A stretch of 33,806 bases of DNA from Selaginella moellendorffii (taxonomy: Eukaryota; Streptophyta; Lycopodiopsida; Selaginellales; Selaginellaceae): assembly GCF_000143415.4 (NCBI RefSeq), contig NW_003314293.1:1806774-1840579 (forward strand), read 5' to 3'. The notes below the pieces were generated by a model. That model was given only the letters and a program-made list of their open reading frames with translations, was not told the origin of the DNA and searched no databases. Below are positions 9,767 through 20,187 of this stretch, piece by piece; the first letter of the stretch is position 1, and each line of letters starts with the position of its first letter. Both the position numbers and the translations under genes were made by a program.

Positions 9767-10198
9767 TGTAGAATCTGCTTTATGAGTGGAGAATTACAAA
9801 ATCACTTTTACAATGATCTTGTAAATTCTCTCTAATCTAAACTAAATCCAAACATAAAAAGGAAAGAAATACTTAGCTATGTTATTGCAAAGATGTTGAT
9901 GCTAAGATTGATGTGCATCTCACAGCCTTGATCCCCAAAAGGCAGTGAGTAAAATAAGCATGGAAGAGAAGAGTAAATGTTGAGCAAGTGGAGTGTATGT
10001 TATTATGGCCAAGGATATAAAAAGACAGAAAGGGGATAGGTCTGGTGTAATATCACCAGCTTATATAACCATTGCATGCCTAATCATCCAAGTCAGGAAT
10101 TTAGACCGAGAGAAATCCTGATCTCAATTCTTAACTCAGGAAATGCCTTTGTGCGAAAATCACAATGCAAAATGCATGTACCTCTCTACTCTCCGACA
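9767..10198 (-). mobile_element. Candidate 3' LTR of element D (432 bp)
   Basis: Read on the minus strand this stretch opens TGTCGGAGAG, has a TATA box (TATATAAG) at about 10061-10069, and ends ATTCTACA. It lies exactly where the 3' LTR of the Tat-like element D is expected, after the last decayed frame. No sister LTR is in the window (the 5' side of D is truncated at 26391) and no clear polypurine tract precedes it. The boundaries are therefore a proposal. Confidence 0.35.
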
Positions 10199-10215
10199 AC
10201 TAGAGTTGAGCAGCT

Positions 10216-12058
10216 CTTGCAGCTCAAGCTGCCATTGTAGTGGTAGTAACAATTGTGGTGTTAGCCTTTAGTTCTTCCTCATAGTCCTTGAGCTCATCAC
10301 GAGTGTAATTCTTAATGGCAGTCTCAAGCACTTGAAGTCAAGCCTTGAGCTCCATGTTCTCTTTGGTGAGGTGGGCATTTTCGAGTTGGTACTATTGCAC
10401 TAACTTGAAAGATTCTCGGCAAGTGTTTGGTGTTAGGAGTCCATGAGCCTGTATAGTGCAAAGGATTCCCTTTACCTGATCAAGTTCCTGAGCCATGCTC
10501 GCCATCTTCTCCTCGTGTGGGCATGCAAAAACGTTGTGAAAGAAGCTCTCCATGCCATCCTGCGTGTACACTGCCATGTTGGAGTTATGGTACTGCTCCA
10601 AGAAGTTTGTAGGCATGGGACGGATCACTTTCAATTGCTACTGCTCCTGATGATGATGCTTTTGCTGCTTTGGATTGTAGTGGTGGCACTTGTTGCTCAC
10701 GCACTCATGATGAAACTGGCGTTGCATTGTTGAACAAGGCGGCTGCATGTCGTTAGCAGTGGTGTCTGGAGCAAATGTCTAGTGCGGCTCAGCTGGCTGC
10801 TGTAGCTCAATTGGCTGTTGCGGCAAAGATGGTTGCTCCTCAGCACGCTGGTGTGGTGGAGACGGTTGCTCAGTAGGCTGTGGCAACGAATGTTGGTGCT
10901 GCTCGATGGGCTGCAACGGTGAAGGCTGCTGCTGCTGAGGCTGGTGTTGCTCGGTGGTCTGCTCCTGCTGCATGGGTGGTTCGTAAAAAGTGTTGTGCCC
11001 CTGCACAACGGATGGTGGATTTGTAACCGTCTCAGGATTTTCAAGAATATCTTGCGTCAGCAAAATGTGATCGTCCATTGGAATTGTTGTCACTGGAGAC
11101 AGAGATGGTGCCGGTTCATGTAGTGGTAATGGTGGCAAATCCGGCTGCAGTGAGCTAGGAGGCTGCAAGCTCTTCGTTGATGGCTGAGTAGGTGCCAAAC
11201 TTTGCTACTGTTTTGTTTTGGAGCTAGAGGTTCTCGTTGGTTGTTGTCATTTCAGCACTTTGTGTTAGATTGTTTGCACATCACTGTCGTCACTATTAAT
11301 CTATGGAGGCACAACATTTCTTCAGCCTTGTCCCCGTGTCTTTCTTCGTGGAGTTGCTGCTGTCTTTCACTGGACCTTTTTCTTCTCGGTGTTCATCAAG
11401 TGGTCTTCAGCTTGGCGCTTTGAACTTTTTGTGGCTGCATGCTGCGGAGGTAGAGGTGGTGGACTGTAGATCACCATGGCTTGACTTCTATGCATGATGA
11501 TGGCTTGGACATATGGTAGTATCAGTGTCTTCACACATCTCCTCGTGTTGAGATCTGCTATCACCTTCTTAAGTTCCCTGCGAAACTTCGGGATCACATA
11601 TCCTGCTAAATCCACTTTCTTCCTAGCTTGAAGATCCTCGTAGATGAAGGCCATGGATCTGCTCACTGTCGTGGCAGTCTTCCAAAACTCCAAGTTGAGA
11701 ACAAGGAACTTGAAGATTTTGTAGAGCTCGTCCTTGACGTTGGAGAATTGCAAACTAAGCACTGAGTTGTAGCTCTCGGAATCTTTCATGATGTCGTGAC
11801 TTAAAGCCCGTGTGCATGGAGCAATGACTAGCTTGCCTTCAGCTGAGAGACATAGAGCTGCTGCCAACTCTGAATCATCAAGTTCAACTTGGCTGGTGGC
11901 GAGATCCATCAAGTGAGCCTTCTCGTTGCTCACTTGATTCATGAGATATCCCGCCATTCATTCTGCAAAGTTGAAGAGACCGTGAGTGCGAGTCCAACAC
12001 TTAACATCGGCATTGAATTGCCACTCAAGATTTTGAGAAAGGATGACGGTATCTATCT
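10216..12058 (-). pseudogene. Extra reading frame of element D downstream of integrase, unidentified
   Basis: The pieces 11367-11957, 10779-11198 and 10392-10634 are in one frame on the minus strand. The frame can be followed from about 12058 to 10216, about 600 codons, interrupted only by stops, most explainable as CAA/CAG/CGA or TGG turned into stops. In order it has a leading part with WTRTHGLFNFAE, a mainly helical ~200-residue domain (MAGYLMNQ to about SQAMV), a Lys-rich linker, a Pro/Gln-rich tract of about 140 residues (10779-11198), then a charged coiled-coil-like end (ENMELK, DELKDYEEEL). No transmembrane segment or known enzyme motif is seen. Tat and Athila elements are known to carry extra or env-like ORFs in such places. 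Homology to those is not established here. Confidence 0.5.
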
Positions 12059-12339
12059 GGGGTGTTTGCTTGGTTCGCATTGTGTCAACTCTTTGGCACT
12101 GTTGAGAATGCTCTTGTACTCTTGTGATGGTCCAACACGTGCTTCCTCGCCGTTAGGGTTAGAGCTAACTCTGTTTTATTGTTTCGTTCATATGGTGTTC
12201 TTGCATTTTCACTAAGTCTTTGCTTAAGTAGAGTTGTTTGTAATTGTTGTGGACTTGTTTTGTGGACAACGTGAGTTGTATTGGTTTCATTGGTAGTTAA
12301 TTCCAGCATGGTGTGCTTGGCTTGCATATACGCTATACT

Positions 12340-13334
12340 TGGTTCTTGATATTTTCTCAATTTGCTGAGATTAACTATTTGAATTTCTTCATCATCGAGT
12401 GTCGCTAAATGAGTTGTGCCAGGTGTTTGCATACTTGTGATCTTAAATGGTCCTTCCCATTGATGTACCAATTTGCCTCCGATTTTGTCAACATTTCCTC
12501 TATACTATAGAACAAAATTTCCAACTTCAAATCTATCAGTTTTCTTTTTAGTCTGTTTTCTATTGTGATAAGCTTTTCTCCTTGCTTATATGGCTTCAAT
12601 TGTCCATAAAGCATATAATCTTTCTTCATCTAACTTTTCTAGTATAACCAATCTTTTCTTGATTAATTCTTCTTAATTAATTTGCAGCTGAATTGCCATT
12701 CTCAAGGATGGTACAGTATATTTTAGTGGTGTCAAAGCTTCAAGTCCATAAGCTAATTTGAATAGAGTTGAATTTGTTGAAACTTTATATGCTATTCTAT
12801 AAGCCCAAAGAGAATCATAAACTCTATTATCCCAATCTTTAAGATTGGTTTGCATTATTTTCTTCAATATATTTTTGAGTGTTTTGTTTGTGGATTTGGC
12901 TTGGCTGTTGCCTTGTGGATAATATGGTGTAGATTTCTTAGGTTTGATGAAGAATTTATCTAGTAAAATCTTGATTGTTTCATTAAGGAAATGTGTTCTT
13001 CTATCCGTTACTATTTCTCGAGGTAATCCATATCTTGTGATAATCATTTCATAAAGAAACTTTGCTGTATTTTTTGCTATCGCTTTCTTGAGTGGTTGGG
13101 CTTTTGCCCATTTTGTCATATAATCTGTTGCCACCAAAATATATTGATTTCTATTTCTGCTCTTTTGTATGGGTCCTACAAAATCTAGGCCCCATCTTGG
13201 AAAGGTTCCATTGCTATAGTCAGATTCAATTCTTGTGTTTGTTTCTTGGGTGGAAATTGTGTATGCTGACAAATATCACAAGTTTGACAAAACTGTTAAG
13301 TGTTTTTCCATAATGTAGGCCACCATAGGCCTAT
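12340..13334 (-). pseudogene. Element D integrase, core and C-terminal part
   Basis: The minus-strand frame at 12673-13272 carries a Tat-type integrase core: FPRWGLDFVGPI (first catalytic Asp), YGLPREIVTDRRTHF (second Asp), and KKSTPYYPQGN..AKSTNKTL (in the usual Glu region, note Q-A-K-S where Q-A-E-S is normal, so the catalytic Glu is changed). The frame continues through three stops to the WEGPFKI C-terminal motif (12440-12465) and LSKLRKYQ. The zinc-finger Cys pair (CDICQ) lies at about 13275 in the adjacent frame, implying a one-base loss near 13220. The amino-terminal half of the zinc finger is at 25708-25911, displaced by element C. Confidence 0.75.
13330..13334. repeat. Target-site duplication CCTAT, left copy, of element C
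   Basis: The same five bases stand at 25703-25707 just outside the other LTR. With one copy and the intervening 12.4 kb set aside, the integrase zinc finger of element D reads through. Confidence 0.85.
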
Positions 13335-13999
13335 TGTAAGCCACAAATTTTTCTTTTCTAATTTGCCAGCTTACCTCGTCTATCCGTCCAACACTGCCTT
13401 GGTTTTTGCTAAGTTCCTTCGCCAAGGTTCCCGCCTATGGTACTAGCTCCTACTTGGTTCTACTTGGTTTTAGCTACTCACTGCATGAGCAACAGAGCGC
13501 TAGCCATCCATCCACAGATTCCCAAATCTCTCCCAATCCCCCTCCCTGGGTTAGATTGGACTTAAGGTTCGGCTACACTCCCCGCAGGCACAAACAACCA
13601 AGCACACCAAGCCTCCAGGTTCTTGGTACCACAAGACTTGATCATGGGACCCTCTAAATCCCAAGTCTTGGGTGCAACACTTGCTTCAGGACGCCAGGGC
13701 GAAACACCATGGCCTAACGGCTCGGTATGGGTACCTCTACCCCACCACTTCCATCCCGAAGGAAGGCCCAAGCCCCTAGGAAGGGCGAGGACCAATGAGC
13801 CACATGATACTCAAGTGGGGCACCACTCCACATGAGCTAGGACCACCGCAGTCGGTTTCCCTTTCAGGAGTGGGAGTTGCTCTTGAGCACTTCCTGGGGT
13901 GGCCCCTCTGGCACCACCCAAGTCCCTGCTCACTCCCACCCAAGGTCCCTTGGCCCCAGTCTCAACCTCAAGTCAGTTTAGAAGCACCATGAAGAGTTC

Positions 14000-14099
14000 N
14001 NNNNNNNNNNNNNNNNNNNNNNNNNNNNNNNNNNNNNNNNNNNNNNNNNNNNNNNNNNNNNNNNNNNNNNNNNNNNNNNNNNNNNNNNNNNNNNNNNNN
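14000..14099. other. Assembly gap of 100 N
   Basis: Exactly 100 N, the usual placeholder for unknown length. The sister LTR shows that the missing sequence corresponds to 25246-25328, that is about 83 bases including C-rich homopolymer tracts, which probably caused the gap. Confidence 0.95.
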
Positions 14100-14109
14100 T
14101 TTGGGCTTT

Positions 14110-14365
14110 TACCCGTTGACCCGTAGTAATATTCAGACTTGATCTCGAACCCGACTTCGAACTCGTTCTCGGACTCGATCTTGGACCTGATCTCGGACTC
14201 GACTTCGGACTCGACCTCGGACTTAGTCTCGGACCCAATTTGGATCTCGGACTCTGTCTCGAACTCGGTCTCGAACTCGGTCTCCGATTCGGCCTCAGAC
14301 TCGATCCCGGACTCTATCTCGAACTTGGTCTCAGAGTCGGTTTTGGACTCGATCTTCGACTCGAT
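14110..14365. repeat. Degenerate 12-bp minisatellite in the C LTR
   Basis: Tandem units close to GACTCGATCTCG. Homologous arrays lie at 25360-25620 and, reversed, at 26460-26770. Open frames over it (Ser-Asp or Glu-Ser repeats) are a by-product of the repeat and are not genes. Confidence 0.85.
14361..14365. repeat. Target-site duplication of element B, left copy (TCGAT)
   Basis: The right copy at 19263-19267 is TCGGT, one transition apart. Both lie in the C LTR minisatellite boundary, and the uninterrupted sequence is seen at 25613-25625. Confidence 0.75.
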
Positions 14366-14598
14366 TGTTATGATCCGGTGCAAAAAGACAAAGATTTAGT
14401 TGCCCTAGACTATGCTACGCCACCTCTTGAGGTTCCTCACCACCCAACCACCCCCGAGCTACCTCAAAAGCTCCACTGCGCCGCCGCTCCACTGTGAGCC
14501 CTAGGGTAGGTTAAATCCCTTACCCTAACATGCCTTAATACACCCTTGAGCCTCCCTTTGACCGATGTTGACCACGTAGTCAAAGCTGGTGCCTAACA
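14366..14598 (-). mobile_element. 3' LTR of element B (233 bp)
   Basis: TG...CA ends (TGTTATG.. to ..CCTAACA on the plus strand). Length is identical to the partner LTR; it is preceded on the element side by a polypurine tract. Confidence 0.9.
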
Positions 14599-14614
14599 AT
14601 TCTTCCCCCCCAAC
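14599..14614 (-). other. Polypurine tract of element B
   Basis: On the minus strand a G run followed by AAGAAT directly abuts the LTR start, the expected plus-strand primer of reverse transcription. Confidence 0.75.
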
Positions 14615-14672
14615 AAAGTCCTTGTCCCAAGGATGAGTTGTACCAGTGATCACCCTTTCTGGGGAATCCTGC

Positions 14673-15803
14673 TCAATCTCTTGGTCCATCTTCCACAGCC
14701 AAATACATCAAGGAGGCATTGGGCCCGCCACTCTGAGATAGTACACCTTTCAACTGGCTGACATAAAATACCGGATGAATTTTCACCCCAGTTGGCAGCC
14801 ACACCCGATAAGCCACTTTACCAATGCGCTCCAGCACTTCATATGGACCAACATATCGATGGGAGAGTTTATCACTCTTCCCTGTCCGTAAAGGCACCAA
14901 AGTGTTCCATCGCTCACTTGACGGAAAGATCACTCGCACAAAGATGAGATCACCCACCTTATATTCCCGGAATTGGTGATGCTCATTGGCAAACTTCTCC
15001 ACTCTATCCTGAGCTGCTTGCAAATTCCGTTTGCACACCACCAGAATCTCATCAAGTTTTGTGGCTAGATCAGTTGCCTCGGAATCAAGCTTATCTTAAA
15101 CGTCCTTATTCAAATGTAATCCCAACTCCACCGCTGTTCGAGGATGCCTTCCAAACATGGCAAAGTAAGGACTTAGCTTGGTTCCACTGTGTTGACTATT
15201 GTTGTAAGAAAATTGCACCAACGGAAGATATAGATCCCACTGTCCTTGCTTTTGACCAATGCTACAACGTAGCATATCCTCCACCACCTGATTTACACAC
15301 TCAGTTTGCCCATCCGTCTGAGGATGATCTCCACTCAAGAGTTTCAAAGTCACTTGTATAGCCTTTGCAAAACTTTTCCAAAATCCACTGGTGAACTTTG
15401 AATTTCAATCACTAATGATGTCCTCTGGCAAACCAAAATCAGGAAAAACCTTCTCCAAGTAAACCGCAGCCAAGTCTGAGGTAGTGACAGTTTTCCGAAG
15501 AGCCAACAACCGCACATACTTCGTCAACCGATCCACTATGACCCATACTTGCTCCTTTTGCCTCTGTGTTCATGGCAAACAAGTGATGAAATCCATAGAG
15601 ATACTATATCAACGGCTCTGAGGAATAGGTAAAAGTTGCAAAAGTCCCCCCGGCTTCTCCCATGGCACCTTAACCCACTGACAAAGCTTGCATGATTTAC
15701 AATACTTGAGGATATTAGCCTTCATATTCCTCCAATAAAAGTTGCGCTTAATCAACTCATATGTCTTCTTCCCCCCCAAAATGACCGGCCTCTGGACGAT
15801 CAT
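14673..15803 (-). pseudogene. Element B integrase
   Basis: Three open pieces in one frame (15609-15803, 15096-15353, 14673-15041). The first holds the zinc finger: Y-W-R..CKSCKLCQ. The core follows: MDFITCLP-type first Asp near 15590, IISD near 15405 and DGQTECVNQVVED near 15290. The C-terminal part includes the KLSHRYVGPYEVL motif (14840-14880). Three stops separate the pieces: TGA at about 15609 (TGG in the relic at about 3335), TGA where a Arg codon is expected near 15402, and TAA near 15096. The protein ends without a chromodomain at 14673. The frame differs from the RT part because of an extra G in a run at 15771-15777. Confidence 0.8.
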
Positions 15804-17685
15804 GATAATGGAATAAAACTTGAGTAATTAACACATCCACCTGTGGCAAATATACACGGCCATTGTAGTAGAGAATCCCATCCACCAATGAGAAAGGGGC
15901 TTCCATCTGGGCTCGCAAAGAGACCACCTCAGCATCCTGAGCCTGAGCATGCTCAACCAACTGCCCAAACTCGCTGACCACCTTACTCAAATGATGACAA
16001 AATCGTGTTCGTAACGTCGTCACATGACGAACACGAGATAAAGCATCCGCCACCACATTTGATTTTCCCGAACGATGCTCAATAAGAAACTCCCCAAACT
16101 CCATGAGTTTGACCATCCAACGAGCTTGCCTAGTGTTCAACTCCTTCTGTGTGAAGAGATACACAAGTGGTTTGTGATCTGTCAACACCACGAACACTGC
16201 ACCATAAAGATAGTGCCGCCATGTCCGCAAAGCATGAACAATAGAGAGTAACTCTTGCTCATATGTGGAATAGCATTGCTCCGTGGAATTCAAAGTTCGA
16301 CTCTCATATGCAATAAGCTGTCCCTCTTGCATGAGAACTCCTCCCAGTGCATAACCACTCGCATCGCATGTCACCTCGTAAGGTTTCGATGGATCAGCAA
16401 TGCGAAGCACTAGAGTCTCGCTCAACAATCGTTTCAGCGCCACAAAACTCTCCTCTTGTGGCTTCTTCCACTTGAATGGCACATTCTTGCATAACAATCG
16501 CGTCAAAGGAATAGCCACCTCTGCAAACTTATGCTGGAAACGTCGGTAGTAACTAGCCATACCAAGAAAACTGCGCAACTCAACCACTGTAGTCGGTGTA
16601 GGCCAGTTTTCCACCACAGCCACCTTCCTTGGATCCATCTTGACACCCTTAGATGTCACAATATGGCTTAGATATTCCACCTTCGACTTTGCAAATTCAC
16701 ATTTGCTCTTCTTTGCATAAAGTTTGCTGTCGCGAAGTAACAAAAGAACCTTGCGCAAATGCACCCTATGCGCCTCCATATTCTTGCTAAAAACAAGAAT
16801 ATCGTCCAAGAAAATCTCCACAAACTCATGAAGATAACGCCTAAATACCTCCGTCATCAACCGAGTAAATGTGGCCGGTGCATTCATCAAATCAAACGGC
16901 ATAACTGTAAACTCAAAATGTCCGAAGCTTGTGTTGAATGCCGTCTTGGAGATAGATGCATCATCCATTGCAATCTGATGATATCCACTCCTCAGATCAA
17001 TCTTGGTAAACACTTGTGCTTCACCAAGCTTGTCCAGGATATCATCCACACGTGGCATCGGCATCTTATCCTTCATTGTCTTCTTGTTTAAAGCGCGGTA
17101 GTCAATACACATTCGCATTGAACTGTCCTTCTTCTTCATAAGCAAGACCGGAGCACCAAACGGAGACTTACTTGGTTGAATAAATCCAAACTCAAGTAAC
17201 TCCTTGACTTGTCGTTGAACTTCTTGCTCCTCCGCATAACTTAACCGAAATGGACGTCGGTAAATTGGCCGCGTCCCCGGCTCCAATGTAATCCCATGCT
17301 CCACACCTCGTAATGGAGGCAATCCATGAGGAAGTTCAGCTGGAAAAACATTAGAAAACTCATCAAGTACATCCCGTACTGCTGCTTCTCCCCCACACAT
17401 GCCTTGGTCCCCCAAGTCACGAACAAACAGCAAGTAACTTGAAAGTGCTTTTCCATTACGACAAGCCCGCTTCAAAGATGTAGCAGAGAGCATAACAACT
17501 GGTGGTTGAACGCCCTCGCCAAACCACACATCTTTAACGCCACCATACTCTAGCGAGATACGCTTAATGCTCCACTTTATCTCTGGATCCACCTTCACCA
17601 ACCATGGCATCTCAAGAATGAGATCCACACGATGGATATCTGCGAGATAAAAAGTCTCCACAAGTGTGGTTTTGCCAACCAACAC
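15757..17685 (-). pseudogene. Element B pol: reverse transcriptase and RNase H
   Basis: A 642-codon open frame. RT motifs in order: RPIYRRPFRLS, SPFGAPVLLMKKKD, MCIDYRALN, TKIDLRSGYHQI, MPF-D-LMNAPATF (the usual Gly is Asp) and FLDDILVFS, the catalytic motif with both Asp present. RNase H follows with CDASGYALGGVL, E at STYEQELLSIV, and LTDHKPLVYL. It is in the same frame as gag and separated from it only by the stop at 17716-17718. It ends where an extra G shifts the frame at the integrase zinc finger. Substitutions at conserved Gly positions (MPFD, YLSH) are G-to-A type. Confidence 0.85.
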
Positions 17686-17715
17686 TTCCAGCCCCTCAAC
17701 ATAAGCATCGAAATG

Positions 17716-19006
17716 CTAAGCAGAGGTAGCTGCACCTTCCACTGTGTATGGAAGAACTCCATGTGTGTTCAGGCGATGCTCCGCAACAAACTTTGCCGAA
17801 ACAAAGTTGTCATCGCTCCCACTATCCAGTAAAATCCGCACTGGATCGCCACGGAACATGCCCTCCAGCATTAAAGCTGATTCATGCGTATCCTCGAGCT
17901 CCATCTTGTTCCACACATAGTTGAGTTGACGAGCAACGATCGAAAGTCTCTTCCTCCGACCGGAATGGTTGTTCTCGTCATCCTCACGCTGTAAAGCTTG
18001 CAACTTTTTAGTATCTGACTTACTGTGAGAAGATGATTGGCCATTCTTCTTGTCCTGCTGCTTGTTCTTCAACTGCGGACAATCAGCCTTGTAATGTCCA
18101 AGTTCGCCGCAATGATGACAACTCTGTCTATAATTCTTCACAAAGAACTTTTGCGTCTTGGACCCCTTTGCATCTGAAGTAGTCACCACTGACTTCAACT
18201 TGTGATGCTTGTTCCCATCCTTGTGTCCACGGCGATCATCACGACGATTCTCGACAGAAGGACTCTGCGAACGCTTGCGAGACTTGTGCTTGTCATTGTC
18301 AAGTCGACGAGCCGCATCAAAGAGCTCCTCCAAACTCTTTGTAGGCTGAGAATGACGCAAGTGTTGCCACATGCTCTCACTATGTAGGCCATCAATGAAG
18401 TAGGACTTGTTTTGATCTGGATCTTTCGTTGGAACACAACTAATCAAGCGAGTAAGCTTCTCAATATAATCCCCAAGTGTCATTTTCCCTTGCTGGAAAT
18501 GGCGAAGTTCTGTACGAGCATTCTCCACGTCGTAATAAGGGGCAAAACGTAAAAGGAAAGCAGCCTCAAACTCATCCATGGTAGACACTAGTGGTTTCTT
18601 ATCCGCAACACAGGACTCCTCAAGCCAATTCCACCATCAAAGACCTGCATCATGCAAAACCATTGGAATAGCCACTAAAGCCTTTGCATCTGGAGTTCCT
18701 CTAACAGCCAAGAACTTCTTCACATTGGCTAGCCAAGCGAGACACTCGTCCACACCACCATCACCGGAAAAGGTTGGAATCTTGAGTCGATCTACCAAAG
18801 AAGGCTTACTTGGAGCGCTGTCCAGCCTCGAGTGCCTCAACACGCCCACGCATGGTATCCATCATGCCATGCATCTCATCTTGCATCTCTTGCTGATTTC
18901 GATTAAGGGCTCGCAGCTCATGAACCACATCTTGAATGCTCCAAATCTCTACAGTTTCATCGGCACCATCGACAATAGGATTCCAGCGTTCAGCTTGGTC
19001 GGCCAT
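17716..19006 (-). pseudogene. Element B gag and protease
   Basis: The likely ATG is at 19006, just after the primer site, giving MADQAERW and a coiled-coil-like start. Near 18815 a 5-base loss shifts the frame; the relic at 5070-5115 keeps the open version. The capsid-like part (LKIPTFSGDGG, FEAAFLLRFAP, TKSLEELFDAARRL) is followed by a basic linker, a CCHC zinc knuckle (CHHCGELGHYKADC, about 18080-18125), and a protease active site LLDSGSDDNF near 17825. A TAG stop at 17716 separates it from the in-frame RT. The stop lies after the protease, so it is more likely a nonsense change than a translational control. Confidence 0.8.
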
Positions 19007-19017
19007 CGCAACCAATC

Positions 19018-19029
19018 CTCTGATACCAA
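19018..19029 (-). other. Primer-binding site of element B (initiator-Met tRNA type)
   Basis: The minus strand reads TTGGTATCAGAG immediately after the LTR end ATAACA, complementary to the 3' end of plant initiator tRNA-Met. Confidence 0.85.
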
Positions 19030-19262
19030 TGTTATGATCCGGCGCAAAAAGACAAAGATCTAGTTGCCCTAGACTATGTTATGCCACCTCTTGAGGTTCC
19101 TCACCACCCAACCACCCCCGAGCTACCTCAAAAGCTCCATTGTGCCACTGCTCCACTGTGAGCCCTAGGGTAGGTTAAGTCCCTTACCCTAACATGCCTT
19201 AATATACCCTTGAGCCTCCCTTTGACCGACGTTGACCACGTAGTCAAAGCTGGCGCCTAACA
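19030..19262 (-). mobile_element. 5' LTR of element B (233 bp)
   Basis: Same ends and length as 14366-14598; 11 differences, all C/T or G/A. Confidence 0.9.
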
Positions 19263-19351
19263 TCGGTCCCATCTGATGAACTCTTTGTCATTTTGGTCAT
19301 GCTTTTGGGGATCCTTTAGCCTACGACTCCTTAAAGAGTTGGTTCCTTACA
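19263..19351 (-). mobile_element. 3' LTR of element C, right part
   Basis: It continues the LTR broken at 14365 and ends at TTCCTTACA, matching 25613-25702. The first five bases are the target duplication of element B. Confidence 0.85.
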
Positions 19352-19753
19352 ATTCCACCATCCATAGAAGAAGTTCGATGCCCACACCAAACGTCTCTTT
19401 TTTATCCTACGACTTGTTGACCATGTCTCCAGGGGCATCCCCCCACTTAGCGGTGTGCCTAAGTTAGCCTCCCCAACCAAGAGCCCATGACAACAGAATA
19501 TAGGTGTCCCTATACTCCTCACCTCACCATGCCCTAGTATGGGGTCGGGACTTGAACCCAGCCTTGCTTTACTAGGGGGTTGGGACTCGAACCCAACCTC
19601 CATAGAATATGTCTACGGATTCGACATCCTCGCAGGGAGTCAGGCATAGTTCCCTACACCTGGTTGACCTAGCTAACCCATGCTAATTAGCTTACCTTCG
19701 GCACGCCTTCGGGTCCCAACATATGCCATTGCTCAACTTCACAAATTGATACT
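19352..19753 (-). other. 3' untranslated region of element C
   Basis: Between the chromodomain stop and the LTR. It contains no open frame of note. It carries two T-arm-like hairpins with RNA polymerase III B-box-like cores (19541-19563 and 19575-19598). Confidence 0.5.
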
Positions 19754-20135
19754 TTAATTGAACTTTGCATAAGTACATAGAGTTCTACTTTGCAGAAATT
19801 CCTCCATTAGATCTCGCGCGTTCGCTAGGTTCTCCTCCGGTTCCCATGTTGCTTCGCAGTGTGGAAATCCTTTCCACTTCACATGGAACTCTCTCACCTC
19901 GTGTCCTTGTCGCTTGCTTTTGCACGCATTGAGGATGGCCTTAACTTCGTATTCCTCTTTCCCTTGGATAACCTCAGGTAAAGGTCTTACTTGGTCCTTG
20001 CAAAGCGGATCCTCAAAATACGGCTTGAGTAAGTTCACGTGGAACACGGGGTGCATCTTCCCCATCTCTTGAGGAAGTCGGAGACGGTAAGCCACTTTAC
20101 CGATTTGAGCCTCAATCTCATAAGGCCCCGCGAAC
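19754..20135 (-). pseudogene. Element C integrase C-terminus and chromodomain
   Basis: Open frame of about 127 codons after the second intron-like insertion. It starts with the FAGPYEI..GKVAYRLRLP integrase tail (20060-20130) and HPVFHVNLLKPY, then a chromodomain: EEYEVKAIL, VKWKGFPHCEATWEP and ENLANARDL, ending near 19760. Chromodomains at this position guide chromovirus integration to particular chromatin. The upstream frame (20188-20312) joins it only if 20136-20187 is removed. Confidence 0.85.
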
Positions 20136-20187
20136 CTGCTTAAGGAACTCAAGATTAATTCATTTACAGGAATACATGCACTTTTAC
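20136..20187 (-). other. Putative spliceosomal intron 2 in the element C integrase (52 nt)
   Basis: The minus strand begins GTAAAAGTG and ends CCTTAAGCAG. A branch-like TTAAT lies about 24 bases before the end. It interrupts an AGG (Arg) codon between NQKLTQ and FAGPYEI, a junction continuous in related integrases. Removing exactly 52 nt shifts the frame by the amount needed to join the two open frames. Confidence 0.7.

Larger units (their letters stand above)
13335..14365 (-). mobile_element. 3' LTR of element C, left part
   Basis: It matches 24569-25610 of the sister LTR. It contains the assembly gap and a 12-bp minisatellite (14110-14365). It is broken at 14365 by element B and resumes at 19263. 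Confidence 0.85.
14366..19262 (-). mobile_element. Element B: complete Ty3/gypsy retrotransposon, 4.9 kb
   Basis: Minus-strand element with two 233-bp LTRs (14366-14598 and 19030-19262), primer site for initiator-Met tRNA, polypurine tract, and gag, protease, RT, RNase H and integrase in order. The LTRs differ at 11 positions, all transitions. Gag and pol are in one frame joined by a single stop; a 5-base loss in gag, an extra G in a homopolymer in integrase, and several stops show it is defective. No chromodomain is seen. It sits in the 3' LTR of element C. Old relics of the same family are at 2640-3818 and 4376-5519. Confidence 0.9.

Noticed and set aside
10443-10733. Plus-strand ORFs opposite the element D extra frame (also 11202-11497 and 11889-12215)
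   Set aside because: They are shadows of the minus-strand frame, Leu/Ser-rich complements without motifs.
14110-14365. Possible CRISPR-like array
   Set aside because: Units are 12 bp, contiguous and without spacers; the genome is eukaryotic.
14139-14399. Open frames with Ser-Asp or Glu-Ser repeats over the LTR arrays (also 25355-25670 and 26443-26776)
   Set aside because: They are open on several frames and both strands because the 12-bp repeat lacks stops; they lie inside LTRs.
17716-17718. Programmed readthrough at the gag-pol stop of element B
   Set aside because: The stop follows the protease rather than separating gag from protease, the 3' context (CATTTC) does not match the known CARYYA signal, and many similar nonsense changes occur nearby.
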